From IMG/VR virus record IMGVR_UViG_3300010150_003755, positions 1 to 26,667 of that record: a stretch of 26,667 nucleotides of DNA; one strand, written 5' to 3'. Source of the DNA: a virus. A program made the position numbers and the translations under genes. Positions 6,645 through 13,733 of this stretch are shown one piece after another. The notes beneath the pieces were generated by a model that was not told the origin of the DNA, made no database searches, and saw only the letters and a program-made list of their open reading frames with translations. Within the stretch, counting starts at the first letter, position 1. Each line of letters starts with the position of its first letter.

Positions 6645-7640
6645 TTATTCCGCGCTATCGTCATCATCGCCAGTAGCATAGTCAATAATGTAACCGATTT
6701 CAACTAATGATCCTTCGGCTGGTATTACTAAAAACTCAACTTTGTTGTTGAATGGATTATAAACCCAATCTGTCTGAGGTATCGGCACATTGTTTTCAAA
6801 GACTGCTATTGTCTCAACAACTGGACTGTGTGTAAGTTCCCAAGATTCATTTGGCTGAACTTGTGTTACTGCTTCCGTTACGCCGGGAGCCCAATCTGTC
6901 TCACAAATATCCACAACAGTTCCACCGAAAGCATTTGTTGCGTCCATATAACGATAGCCAACATCTATTTCATTAACACTGTTAGTACACTCATTTTCAG
7001 TTCTATGAACATTAACGATGCTTGCGATATAAACGGACTGTCTCGTAAATCTATACCAATTTATAAAATCGGCTAGGCCAGATGGATCGTCGGTGAAATA
7101 CTCCTGACTTTGTTCTTCTTCATCACTAACAAAAACTATCAATAAAGCAGCATCGTTGCGTAGCCAAGTTTGATTGTATAGATTTTCTTCAATATATGAG
7201 TATATAGAATCAAAGCCTGCTTCTCTGGCGTTGTTGCCTGATTGTGCGTAAGCATCCCAAGCGTCTTGAACATCATCACCGGGGACCAAAGGAAACTCCT
7301 GGGCATTTTCAGAGTCAATATTACTGGTGGATGTGATCCCTAATCTCCAACCTGATGTTGGAAGAGAGTTCATCATTTGTTCTATGCCTAGAACTATCGA
7401 TCCTGCGTGCTCGCTCATAGAGCCTGACTTATCAATAAGCCATACAATATCAACGCCGCTTACAGCATATGGTTGTTCAAAGGAGTCAACCCAAACATCA
7501 CCATATATTTCTGTATATTCTGTATCCCCGGGAAGTTTAATATAGATTGTCTCGGGCGGGGTTTGGTCATGGATTGTGTAGTCTCCTTCACAAGCCGTCG
7601 TAGTCATTACCAAGAGAAGCAAAAGAAGAAGTTTTCTCAC
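6645..7640 (-). CDS. VWA-domain lipoprotein
   Basis: A 331-aa exported lipoprotein. The signal peptide MRKLLLLLLLVMTTTAC ends at lipidated Cys17. Residues about 62-250 form a von Willebrand A domain: the MIDAS motif DKSGSM (D70, S72, S74), T103 or T105 and D173 (in FVSDEEE) are the likely metal ligands. The C-terminal 80 residues form a beta-rich domain ending in GDDDDSAE, a tail that resembles lipoproteins of myxobacterial-type bacteria. The GTG start is 4 bases after the stop of the trypsin-like lipoprotein gene; the ribosome site is weak, so coupled expression is likely. It could bind a ligand at the host surface; a lipoprotein VWA is unusual for a phage. Confidence 0.8.
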   Translation of the reverse strand: MRKLLLLLLLVMTTTACEGDYTIHDQTPPETIYIKLPGDTEYTEIYGDVWVDSFEQPYAVSGVDIVWLIDKSGSMSEHAGSIVLGIEQMMNSLPTSGWRLGITSTSNIDSENAQEFPLVPGDDVQDAWDAYAQSGNNAREAGFDSIYSYIEENLYNQTWLRNDAALLIVFVSDEEEQSQEYFTDDPSGLADFINWYRFTRQSVYIASIVNVHRTENECTNSVNEIDVGYRYMDATNAFGGTVVDICETDWAPGVTEAVTQVQPNESWELTHSPVVETIAVFENNVPIPQTDWVYNPFNNKVEFLVIPAEGSLVEIGYIIDYATGDDDDSAE

Positions 7641-7644
7641 TGCC

Positions 7645-8493
7645 TTAATCTCTTCGACTTCCCCTTCTAGGCGCGACGGCCCCAGGGAAAGCTTTAAGTG
7701 ATGCCGGTTCGGCTGGAATCTCTGACGAAATAATCTTGGTTTTTAGAAGATCTTGATTGATGCGACTGATTGGGGCAACCCAAACGATCTCTTCAATCGG
7801 TATTCTCATTCCAAACTCAAACCGTCCAATGTCTATCCCTGATACGCAACCTAGATAACGTCCGCTGCTATCAAATATACCAGAACCGGACGAGCCAAAC
7901 CAACCAAACATATTGGCTACTACCATATCTTTGTGTAGGGCTGCGATGTAACCACGAATAGTAAGAAGATCGTGATGAGATGGAAAGCCTGTGTATGTAA
8001 GGCTCGCTCCAATCAAACGCTCATCGTATTTCATTTGTGGGTTGTAGCGGACTGCTGTTCTAGTTTCCATCTCTGGGACTACCAAGAACGCTAAGTCAAC
8101 GCCGTGATCCACAAAGACAACTTTGCCTATGACCATCTCGCCATCGCGACCATCAATAACCATACTCTCTTCGTCTCTTACAACGTGAGCGGCAGTGGCG
8201 ACAATGCGTCGTCCATAAGCAACCATATAGGTTCCAGAACCGTGACCTCCATGAAGAATGGAGCGGACCTTTACAGCCGCTTGTCTAGTTCTCTTTTCAA
8301 CCGTTGTTAGGTTGGCTACATCTATAATCTCAAGGACCTTACCGACCCGATCCTTGACTTGAATTGTTTTTTGAGTTTGAACTGTTTCTGGCTGTTCAGA
8401 GCCGGTTTTTGGTGTGTTGGGTAAGACGGGTCCGTTACAACTTACCAAAAGTAAAGAAGTTATTAATATAAAGTTTTTAATGTACCTAGTCAC
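7645..8493 (-). CDS. trypsin-like serine protease lipoprotein
   Basis: A 282-aa exported lipoprotein. The signal peptide ends in the lipobox LVSC with Cys19 lipidated, followed by a Pro/Thr/Gln-rich linker to about residue 45. Residues 70-250 form a trypsin-like (S1/DegP-type) fold: H103 in TAAHVV, D133 in GVDLAFL and S202 in GSSGSG make a complete triad. No PDZ domain follows, and the last 30 residues are Pro/Arg-rich. The GTG start has AGGAG 7 nt upstream. It would act on the periplasmic face of the envelope. It is the first gene of a pair with the VWA lipoprotein. Possible roles are host envelope protein cleavage or exclusion of other phages; both are inference. Confidence 0.85.
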   Translation of the reverse strand: MTRYIKNFILITSLLLVSCNGPVLPNTPKTGSEQPETVQTQKTIQVKDRVGKVLEIIDVANLTTVEKRTRQAAVKVRSILHGGHGSGTYMVAYGRRIVATAAHVVRDEESMVIDGRDGEMVIGKVVFVDHGVDLAFLVVPEMETRTAVRYNPQMKYDERLIGASLTYTGFPSHHDLLTIRGYIAALHKDMVVANMFGWFGSSGSGIFDSSGRYLGCVSGIDIGRFEFGMRIPIEEIVWVAPISRINQDLLKTKIISSEIPAEPASLKAFPGAVAPRRGSRRD

Positions 8494-8606
8494 GAGATTC
8501 TCCTCTGTGTTAGGTTACTTTATCACTATTTCACTGTACCAGTACCCGCAAACTCCCTTGGGACGCTAACTTTTGCATACAACCTTGAGTCCTTTCTAAC
8601 CCTTTT

Positions 8607-8646
8607 GTCTATAAGTAACTATAGACGAGTTTCTCTTAAACGGAAA
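8607..8646 (-). promoter_or_regulatory. possible promoter with palindromic operator
   Basis: The 164-base gap between 8493 and 8658 is the longest gene-free stretch seen. It holds a perfect inverted repeat GTCTATA (8607-8613) / TATAGAC (8620-8626) with a 6-base centre. On the coding strand the palindrome overlaps TATAGT (8623..8618), a good -10, with a weak -35 TTTCCG (8646..8641) 17 nt away. No T-run follows, so it is not a terminator. It may be an operator controlling the protease/VWA lipoprotein pair. Confidence 0.35.
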
Positions 8647-8657
8647 AAAATATTATT

Positions 8658-10442
8658 TTATTTTATTATTCTTGACCATCGCTCTGTAACACGGCGATCA
8701 TCAAAGCGCTTTTTTGGCTCTTTCTTGGCGAGTCCCTTAGAATCATAAAAGTTCTGTAGGTCCATCTCAAACCCATCAAGATCAAATCCCTCAAGAGCTG
8801 AGGGCTGTTCGTCGGCAGCGTACTCATAATAGCCTTTCTCAACATCTATTAAGCGATTAACTAACTTGTTAGCGTTCTTAATAATAGCAGCAAAAGCTTT
8901 CTTTGCCTCTTCTTGAGTAGCCTGGTCGGCGCTTACTGGCGGGGCTTCAAATTTAAAATACCATGTAAGTGTGGTTTCTAGCGCATTGGCGCGCTCGGAG
9001 CCCCAGGGGTCCATTCGTTTCTCGTCTTTGATTACCACGGGGGAAACCCTAACTTTTGGAGTGACTCCAAAGATTTCAGAAGAGAAATGCTTTGCTATAA
9101 AGTTCGACTCCAAAGAATCTTTTAGATTTCTGAAAAGTTTAAGTCTCTCTTGACGCGCGTAACGGATCTCGTCGTATGTTCCGTCCTGATACACATCTGA
9201 GAGATCCGCTTGATACAGAAGTTTGTAATCAACCCTAAGGTAGTCGTAGTCCAGGGTCGTTCCGGCTAAATCAAACGGCGCGGTGACGTTCATAGTATTT
9301 TTTGATATATTATCAAGTTCAAGCAGGGCTTTTGTTGCTTCCTCCCAATCGTCTCCGGTTTCTTGAGCATATTCTATGAATGATTGTCTGAAAATGTCTG
9401 GGGATGCTTTCTCCAAATACTCAATCATCTCCTTACTAGCATCACCGCTGCGGTCTTCTCGATAGTTCTTTGCTCCCATATTGACTAGGAACCAAGAAAT
9501 ATACGGCCAATACTTTTTCTTTGGAGTCATATTGGCGCGGCCTTTAACCTGCCAAACTGTTTTATCAGCATCCATCTCTATTGTAACGTGGGGATCGGGA
9601 TCTTTTCTAGTTCCTGATGGGGAACGCAAAGAATAAAGGTTGCCTTCTTTCATTCCTTGTCCGCAGTGCCCCATTTTTAGTCCTTCAATATTGCAAGCAT
9701 CAGACTTAATATCATACCAGTAATAACCATTGTCAAACTTATGAACTACGTTCTGTGGCTCTTCTGGTTCTCTTGCCAGTAACCTTTTAGCCTTCATAGC
9801 TGCAGTGATCAGCTTCCTTTTATCAGGAATGAGACTCACAAACTTTAATATTGATTGATAATCATCCGGGTCCTCTACAACAGCCTTTATAATGGGCTCT
9901 AATTGAGGCATTACAAATTTTTCTGCCCACTTAACCATAGCATCAACAAAAACCTTATCTGATGCTTCTGCTTTTTCTGTTAGTCCCGCTTTTTTAAGTT
10001 TCTTGACGTATCTCTTTCTATAACGATTTGTATCTAAAATGTTTACAAGCCGGGGATTATCCGGGTTGTTTCCTGTGGTTCCAGCTACCAAAGGATGAAT
10101 AAAGTCTTTATCCATTTCCTTACGAAGAGCTTCATCCTCGGCGGTCCTTTCAGAACGAGGCTTCCTGCGATCATAAAGAATAGCTTGTAAATCTGATATT
10201 GCGGGATTACTTCTAAACTTGTTATCATCATCTGACGGGTTCACCCAATCAATGATAAGAGGCGTCGCCCACGAGTAGCTACGAACCATAGTTCCAAGTG
10301 AAGTTAGAACCTTCTCTGGGACTGGACCATTTGTGCTATTCGCATCCCTAATCATAGCGACGATTTCAAGAGGCAAACCGGATTGTTCGATCGCCTCTTG
10401 AAGCAAATATTCTTTCCATTTATTAGATTGTCGTAAATACAT
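8658..10442 (-). CDS. 594-aa PcfJ-like protein with LxE-A tag
   Basis: A 594-aa protein. Residues 1-16 (MYLRQSNKWKEYLLQE) precede A17 and fit the amphipathic helix plus L-x-E-A pattern of the T4 capsid-targeting sequence. Residues about 240-325 contain C250, MGHC (257-260), YSLR (270-273), PHVTIE (284-289) and QVKGRANM (298-305). This order recalls the PcfJ-like domain of phage and conjugative-element proteins, whose biochemical role is not established. The C-terminal half has no recognised domain. There is no Shine-Dalgarno before the ATG, and ACTATTTA ends 6 nt upstream. It is probably a late, virion-associated protein; the packaging role is inference. Confidence 0.75.
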   Translation of the reverse strand: MYLRQSNKWKEYLLQEAIEQSGLPLEIVAMIRDANSTNGPVPEKVLTSLGTMVRSYSWATPLIIDWVNPSDDDNKFRSNPAISDLQAILYDRRKPRSERTAEDEALRKEMDKDFIHPLVAGTTGNNPDNPRLVNILDTNRYRKRYVKKLKKAGLTEKAEASDKVFVDAMVKWAEKFVMPQLEPIIKAVVEDPDDYQSILKFVSLIPDKRKLITAAMKAKRLLAREPEEPQNVVHKFDNGYYWYDIKSDACNIEGLKMGHCGQGMKEGNLYSLRSPSGTRKDPDPHVTIEMDADKTVWQVKGRANMTPKKKYWPYISWFLVNMGAKNYREDRSGDASKEMIEYLEKASPDIFRQSFIEYAQETGDDWEEATKALLELDNISKNTMNVTAPFDLAGTTLDYDYLRVDYKLLYQADLSDVYQDGTYDEIRYARQERLKLFRNLKDSLESNFIAKHFSSEIFGVTPKVRVSPVVIKDEKRMDPWGSERANALETTLTWYFKFEAPPVSADQATQEEAKKAFAAIIKNANKLVNRLIDVEKGYYEYAADEQPSALEGFDLDGFEMDLQNFYDSKGLAKKEPKKRFDDRRVTERWSRIIK

Positions 10443-10448
10443 TCAAAC

Positions 10449-10456
10449 TAAATAGT
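10449..10456 (-). promoter_or_regulatory. ACTATTTA motif, candidate late promoter
   Basis: Coding-strand ACTATTTA (10456..10449) ends 6 nt before the ATG of the 594-aa gene, in the 22-base gap after the cupin gene, so it is not explained by coding. No Shine-Dalgarno is present. Confidence 0.45.
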
Positions 10457-10464
10457 TTCGTGTT

Positions 10465-10863
10465 TTACTTTCCGCTTGTTCTAGGGGGACGAGGAACATC
10501 AGTTATTCTACGATAGTCATCCTCTAAGCGAACAACGTCTTCTATCTCTGGTGAACTTACTTCAACCAAGCGAACGTTTGTTTCCTCCGCACAGAAGCGA
10601 TGAATGGTCCCAGGAGTAACGTGAAATATTATTCCCGGTTCCATAACGTGGCGTATTACTCCTCCTCCAACCTTATCGGGTCCTTCTTCACAAATCAAAG
10701 TTCCATCAAGAACCATGATTGTCTCTTCTTTTACATTATGATACTGTCGCGACAAACGGTGTCCTTTGTTTATCACTAAAATCTTTCCCGCGTAACGTGA
10801 AGATTGTGCCCAGATTTCTTCGTGACCCCAGGGCTTCTCGATTATGTTTGCTTTCCTGAGCAT
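10465..10863 (-). CDS. cupin of the mannose-6-phosphate isomerase type II kind
   Basis: A 132-aa single-domain cupin. EKPWGHEEIWA at residues 9-19 and the strand pattern GHRLSRQYHNVKEE followed by VLDGT are typical of the C-terminal isomerase domain of bifunctional mannose-1-phosphate guanylyltransferase / phosphomannose isomerase proteins. Likely metal ligands are Q40, H42 and E46, with a later His in PGTIHRF. It would interconvert fructose-6-phosphate and mannose-6-phosphate, feeding the phosphomannomutase-like HAD protein encoded 4 kb downstream. The ATG has AAGGA about 7 nt upstream. The substrate could be another sugar phosphate; family membership is well supported. Confidence 0.8.
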   Translation of the reverse strand: MLRKANIIEKPWGHEEIWAQSSRYAGKILVINKGHRLSRQYHNVKEETIMVLDGTLICEEGPDKVGGGVIRHVMEPGIIFHVTPGTIHRFCAEETNVRLVEVSSPEIEDVVRLEDDYRRITDVPRPPRTSGK

Positions 10864-10866
10864 CTC

Positions 10867-11175
10867 TTATCCTTTCAAGAGTTGAGTTTTGTCGCTCATT
10901 AGTCTGTTGGCTACTTCTGAGGGGATCCCTATTACAACTCTTGTCGAAGCAACTCCCCCTTCATTCATAATGACTGCCGAGAACCTATGGTTGGAGTCTA
11001 AGCCTAGTCCCATTCTACCTTCTTTTAGAAGCCTATCATACCCTGTGTGTGGGCGAACTTGAACTACATACTTTTCGTTTATCCATACCTCACTTAACTC
11101 AAACTGTGGAACTGATACTCTTTCTAGTCTAGGGTTCCTATCTGTCTTGTTGATTACTTCTACGAATCTTATCAT
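10867..11175 (-). CDS. conserved small phage protein
   Basis: A 102-aa protein of unknown function, largely beta (MIRFVEVINKT, EVWINEKYVVQV, STRVVIGIP) with a short helical end. The pattern is familiar from marine phage genomes, but I recognise no functional family. The ATG has only a weak ribosome site, with the preceding TAG 5 bases away, so translation is probably coupled. It sits in a run of small genes between GroEL and the cupin. Confidence 0.7.
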   Translation of the reverse strand: MIRFVEVINKTDRNPRLERVSVPQFELSEVWINEKYVVQVRPHTGYDRLLKEGRMGLGLDSNHRFSAVIMNEGGVASTRVVIGIPSEVANRLMSDKTQLLKG

Positions 11176-11180
11176 TTAAT

Positions 11181-11444
11181 CTATCTTTCTCTTATCGGGT
11201 AAATATTGTCTGTGTGTACCATCCATCGTTTACTATCATATAATACTTCAACGTGGGAGTTTTTTATGAGTCTTGAATCTGTGGGGAGTATCAATCCTAT
11301 TTTTGGTGCTTCGGTGGTTATAACCGCGCCTGGAATGAAAGTTTGCTGGATCAGATGCCAATCCGCAAAGGTTGTAGGGATACTCATTAATGTAACTGAT
11401 TGCGGTATATGAATCAGTGTTCCTGCCGGGTATTTATTGTTCAT
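11181..11444 (-). CDS. small SH3-like protein
   Basis: An 87-aa protein with short strands (GTLIHIP, GAVITTEAPKIGLIL, HVEVLYDSKRWMVHTDNIYPI). The end, with a strand then a Trp-containing strand and DNIYPI, is typical of small SH3-like barrels in phage genomes. The start ATG overlaps the TAA of the preceding gene by one base (TAATG), a coupling arrangement. Function unknown. Confidence 0.7.
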   Translation of the reverse strand: MNNKYPAGTLIHIPQSVTLMSIPTTFADWHLIQQTFIPGAVITTEAPKIGLILPTDSRLIKNSHVEVLYDSKRWMVHTDNIYPIRER

Positions 11445-11773
11445 TATTCTGTGCCGTAATAATCCTCTTCTCCCATTGGTGGGGCAGCAACTAAACTATC
11501 GCGCTGTGATACACGGTGTTTATCATAGCCTTTGATAATATCTTTGACTTCGATCAATCGCGTATCTACCGCTAGTAGGGCTTTACGAAAGTCCTCGATC
11601 ATATCCAATACCTTGCTTGTATTGGGTGCCTCGTTTTCTAATCGTAGTTCCTCTTGGACTGCTTTAAACATGTTAATACAATGTCCAACATCATCCTGTG
11701 ATAATCCAAGTATCTTTGCTGTTTCTTTTAGAATATCTTCTTCTTCTACTGTGTATGCTAACTTTACTCTCAT
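11444..11773 (-). CDS. conserved small helical phage protein
   Basis: A 109-aa protein beginning MRVKLAYTVEEEDILKETAK, a start pattern recurring in marine phage proteins of unknown role. The middle is helical and charged; the last 25 residues are polar. The start at 11773 was chosen over an upstream in-frame TTG (11803) because AGGAG lies 9 nt before it and the longer version would run into the preceding gene. It starts 12 bases after the preceding stop. Function unknown; the helical content suggests a protein-binding role. Confidence 0.7.
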   Translation of the reverse strand: MRVKLAYTVEEEDILKETAKILGLSQDDVGHCINMFKAVQEELRLENEAPNTSKVLDMIEDFRKALLAVDTRLIEVKDIIKGYDKHRVSQRDSLVAAPPMGEEDYYGTE

Positions 11774-11784
11774 TTCTTTAACTC

Positions 11785-12069
11785 CTAAAATAGAACCGTC
11801 CAAACGGCTTTAACTAATAGACCTGCTACGGATCCTCCAACAAGCCACATTATTCTTGAGTTTGTGCTTTGCCAACTCTCAATGTGTTGAATGCGGGTAT
11901 CTAGATTTTTAAGTCTAGCATACAATCCTGAGTCTGGGTTATAGACTGCTTCTTTGATCTTGCTAATATTATCCGCTAGTTCTTCTTGTTTGTCAAGTAA
12001 AATCTCAATCTTACTTGACATCTCAACCAACATAACTGTTAGTTTTTGCTGTTCTTCATCGTTCATCAT
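11785..12069 (-). CDS. coiled-coil protein with C-terminal TM anchor
   Basis: A 94-aa protein. Residues 10-70 are a long amphipathic helix (KIEILLDKQEELADNI, then RLKNLDTRIQHIESW), and residues 73-92 (IMWLVGGSVAGLLVKAVW) form one C-terminal TM segment. This architecture resembles XhlA-type and other phage proteins near lysis genes that recruit holins, but similar proteins occur in other roles. The first ATG (12069) has GGAGG 6 nt upstream. The 29-base gap after groEL contains CTATTTAGTT, a near match to the ACTATTTA motif. Confidence 0.7.
   Translation of the reverse strand: MMNDEEQQKLTVMLVEMSSKIEILLDKQEELADNISKIKEAVYNPDSGLYARLKNLDTRIQHIESWQSTNSRIMWLVGGSVAGLLVKAVWTVLF
11968..11996 (-). promoter_or_regulatory. 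possible internal sigma70-type promoter
   Basis: TTGACA (11996..11991), 17 nt, GATAAT (11973..11968) on the coding strand inside the coiled-coil/TM gene. The nearest downstream start is 11773, about 190 nt away. Sequence match is good but the position is less convincing than the others. Confidence 0.3.
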
Positions 12070-12098
12070 AGTCTACCTCCAAGCACAACTAAATAGAA

Positions 12099-13673
12099 CT
12101 ATACCTCCACAATGGCGTGAGAAGTTGTGATCAAAGTTCCAGCGGCTGATGCTGCGTTTTGTAACGCTGTCCTAGTAACCTTAACTGGATCAATGACTCC
12201 CTCTTCAAGCATATCTACCATTTCATCTGTGCGGAAGTTATAACCATAGTTGCCCTCGGCGTTCTCAACCTGTGATAGAACAAGATCAGCGGATAATCCA
12301 CAGTTCAAAGCCATCTGGCGTAGTGGTGCCTTAATGGCTTCACGAACGATTTCTATACCAAACACTTGATCTTCATTTTCTGCGTTTATAGTAGAGAGTT
12401 TGCTTGATGCACGGACCAAAGCGACACCACCACCGGGGACTACTTCCTCTTGCTGTGCTGATTTAACTGCTTCTAAGGCATCTTCAATGCGGTGCTTCTT
12501 CTCAATCATCTCAACTTCTGTTGGAGCACCTACCCTAATGACTGCGACACCTGATGCTAACTTTGTGATGCGCTCTTGGATCTTGTCGCATTCAAGTATG
12601 TCGTCTGTTTGTACAAGTTCGGTCTTAAGAAGTTCAATCCTTCTATCAATCTCATCAAAGTTTCCCTTACCACCAATAACAGTTGTGTTTGACTTTGTGA
12701 TATCGATCGAACGGCACTGTCCAAAGTGTTGCAACTTAATGTTTTTAAGGCTCGCTGTGCCGTCCGTAGAGATGAACTCCGCTCCGGTTGAGAGTGCTAG
12801 GTCGGTTAGGATATTACGACGCCTCTCGCCATAGAAGGGAGCCTTAATAGCAGCAATCTTCATTGTTCCGCGAACAGTATTCATAATGAGCGCAGCCAAT
12901 GCTTGACCTTCGATCTCTTCTGCTACAATGATAAGCGGTCTTCCATCACGGGAAACGATCTCAAGAGCAGGAAGGATTTGATCTACTGATTCAATTCGGT
13001 TATCAGTTATTAGCAAGAGAGGAGAATCATAATGACACGCACCTCTGCGCTCATCGGTTACAAATGCTGACGCAGCATAGCCAGACTCAACTCTAAAGCC
13101 TTCAATAACATCCAAAGAAGTCTCAACTGACTTTGCGTCTTCAATCGTAATAGAGCCATCCTTGCCTGCCTTATCAACAGCAGTAGTAATCAACTTACCG
13201 ATTGTTCTATCATTGTTCGCAGAGATGGTAGCAATGTTCTCAACATCATCAAGTGTCTCGATATGTTGGGCTTCGCTTTGTAGTTCCCTAACTAAAGTTT
13301 CTACAGCCAAGTCAATACCTCGCTTAAGTTCTACTGGTGAAGCACCAGCAGTAATATATCTCTGTGCCTTGTTTAGGATTGCGCGAGCAAGCACTGTCGC
13401 AGTTGTGGTTCCATCGCCAGCCATTGTGTTGGTTTGGGATGTTGCCTGCTTAACAATCTGTGCTGCTGCGTTCTCAAACTCATCAGTTAAATGAACGAAC
13501 TCTGAAACCGTCACACCATCCTTGGTGATGATAGGATCCTTTCCTTTTTGATGTAAAATAACATTGCGACCCTTCGGTCCTAATGTTGCTGAAACATTAT
13601 CTGCTAACTTGTTAACACCGTCCAGAACCTTTTGGCTTAAACTCTGGCGGTCATTGAATACACACTTGGGCAT
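12099..13673 (-). CDS. groEL: GroEL-type chaperonin
   Basis: A 524-aa group I chaperonin, close to the usual length (548 in E. coli). LGPKGRN is at 31-37, MAGDGTTTAT at 84-93 with ATPase residue D87, GGG at 414-416 and EDAL with D398; these positions coincide with the E. coli numbering. The protein lacks the Gly-Gly-Met tail, ending TSHAIVEV. It would fold host or phage proteins, such as a capsid protein, in the cytoplasm. No GroES gene is visible in this window, so a host or distant phage co-chaperonin would be needed. It starts with ATG after GAGG and is driven by a perfect consensus promoter. It is clearly phage-sited, not a host fragment, given its neighbours. Confidence 0.95.
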   Translation of the reverse strand: MPKCVFNDRQSLSQKVLDGVNKLADNVSATLGPKGRNVILHQKGKDPIITKDGVTVSEFVHLTDEFENAAAQIVKQATSQTNTMAGDGTTTATVLARAILNKAQRYITAGASPVELKRGIDLAVETLVRELQSEAQHIETLDDVENIATISANNDRTIGKLITTAVDKAGKDGSITIEDAKSVETSLDVIEGFRVESGYAASAFVTDERRGACHYDSPLLLITDNRIESVDQILPALEIVSRDGRPLIIVAEEIEGQALAALIMNTVRGTMKIAAIKAPFYGERRRNILTDLALSTGAEFISTDGTASLKNIKLQHFGQCRSIDITKSNTTVIGGKGNFDEIDRRIELLKTELVQTDDILECDKIQERITKLASGVAVIRVGAPTEVEMIEKKHRIEDALEAVKSAQQEEVVPGGGVALVRASSKLSTINAENEDQVFGIEIVREAIKAPLRQMALNCGLSADLVLSQVENAEGNYGYNFRTDEMVDMLEEGVIDPVKVTRTALQNAASAAGTLITTSHAIVEV

Positions 13674-13698
13674 AAATACCTCGCTTTCTTATTTTAGT

Positions 13699-13726
13699 AT
13701 TATAACACAGATGTTTGAGATGTCAA
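13699..13726 (-). promoter_or_regulatory. perfect-consensus sigma70 promoter for groEL
   Basis: On the coding strand TTGACA (13726..13721), 16 nt, TATAAT (13704..13699), with TGT before the -10. Both hexamers are exact consensus. It sits in the 60-base gap between the stop at 13734 and the groEL ATG, giving a short leader with GAGG. Confidence 0.9.
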
Positions 13727-13733
13727 GTTATTT

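Noticed and set aside
8607-8650. Hairpin plus A-run as a terminator
   Set aside because: On the coding strand the palindrome is followed by AAAAGGG, not a T-run; the T-run lies before it, so it is not a rho-independent terminator for these genes.
12014-12019. TTGACA on the plus strand
   Set aside because: There is no plus-strand gene for it to serve and no good -10 at 17 nt; chance occurrence.
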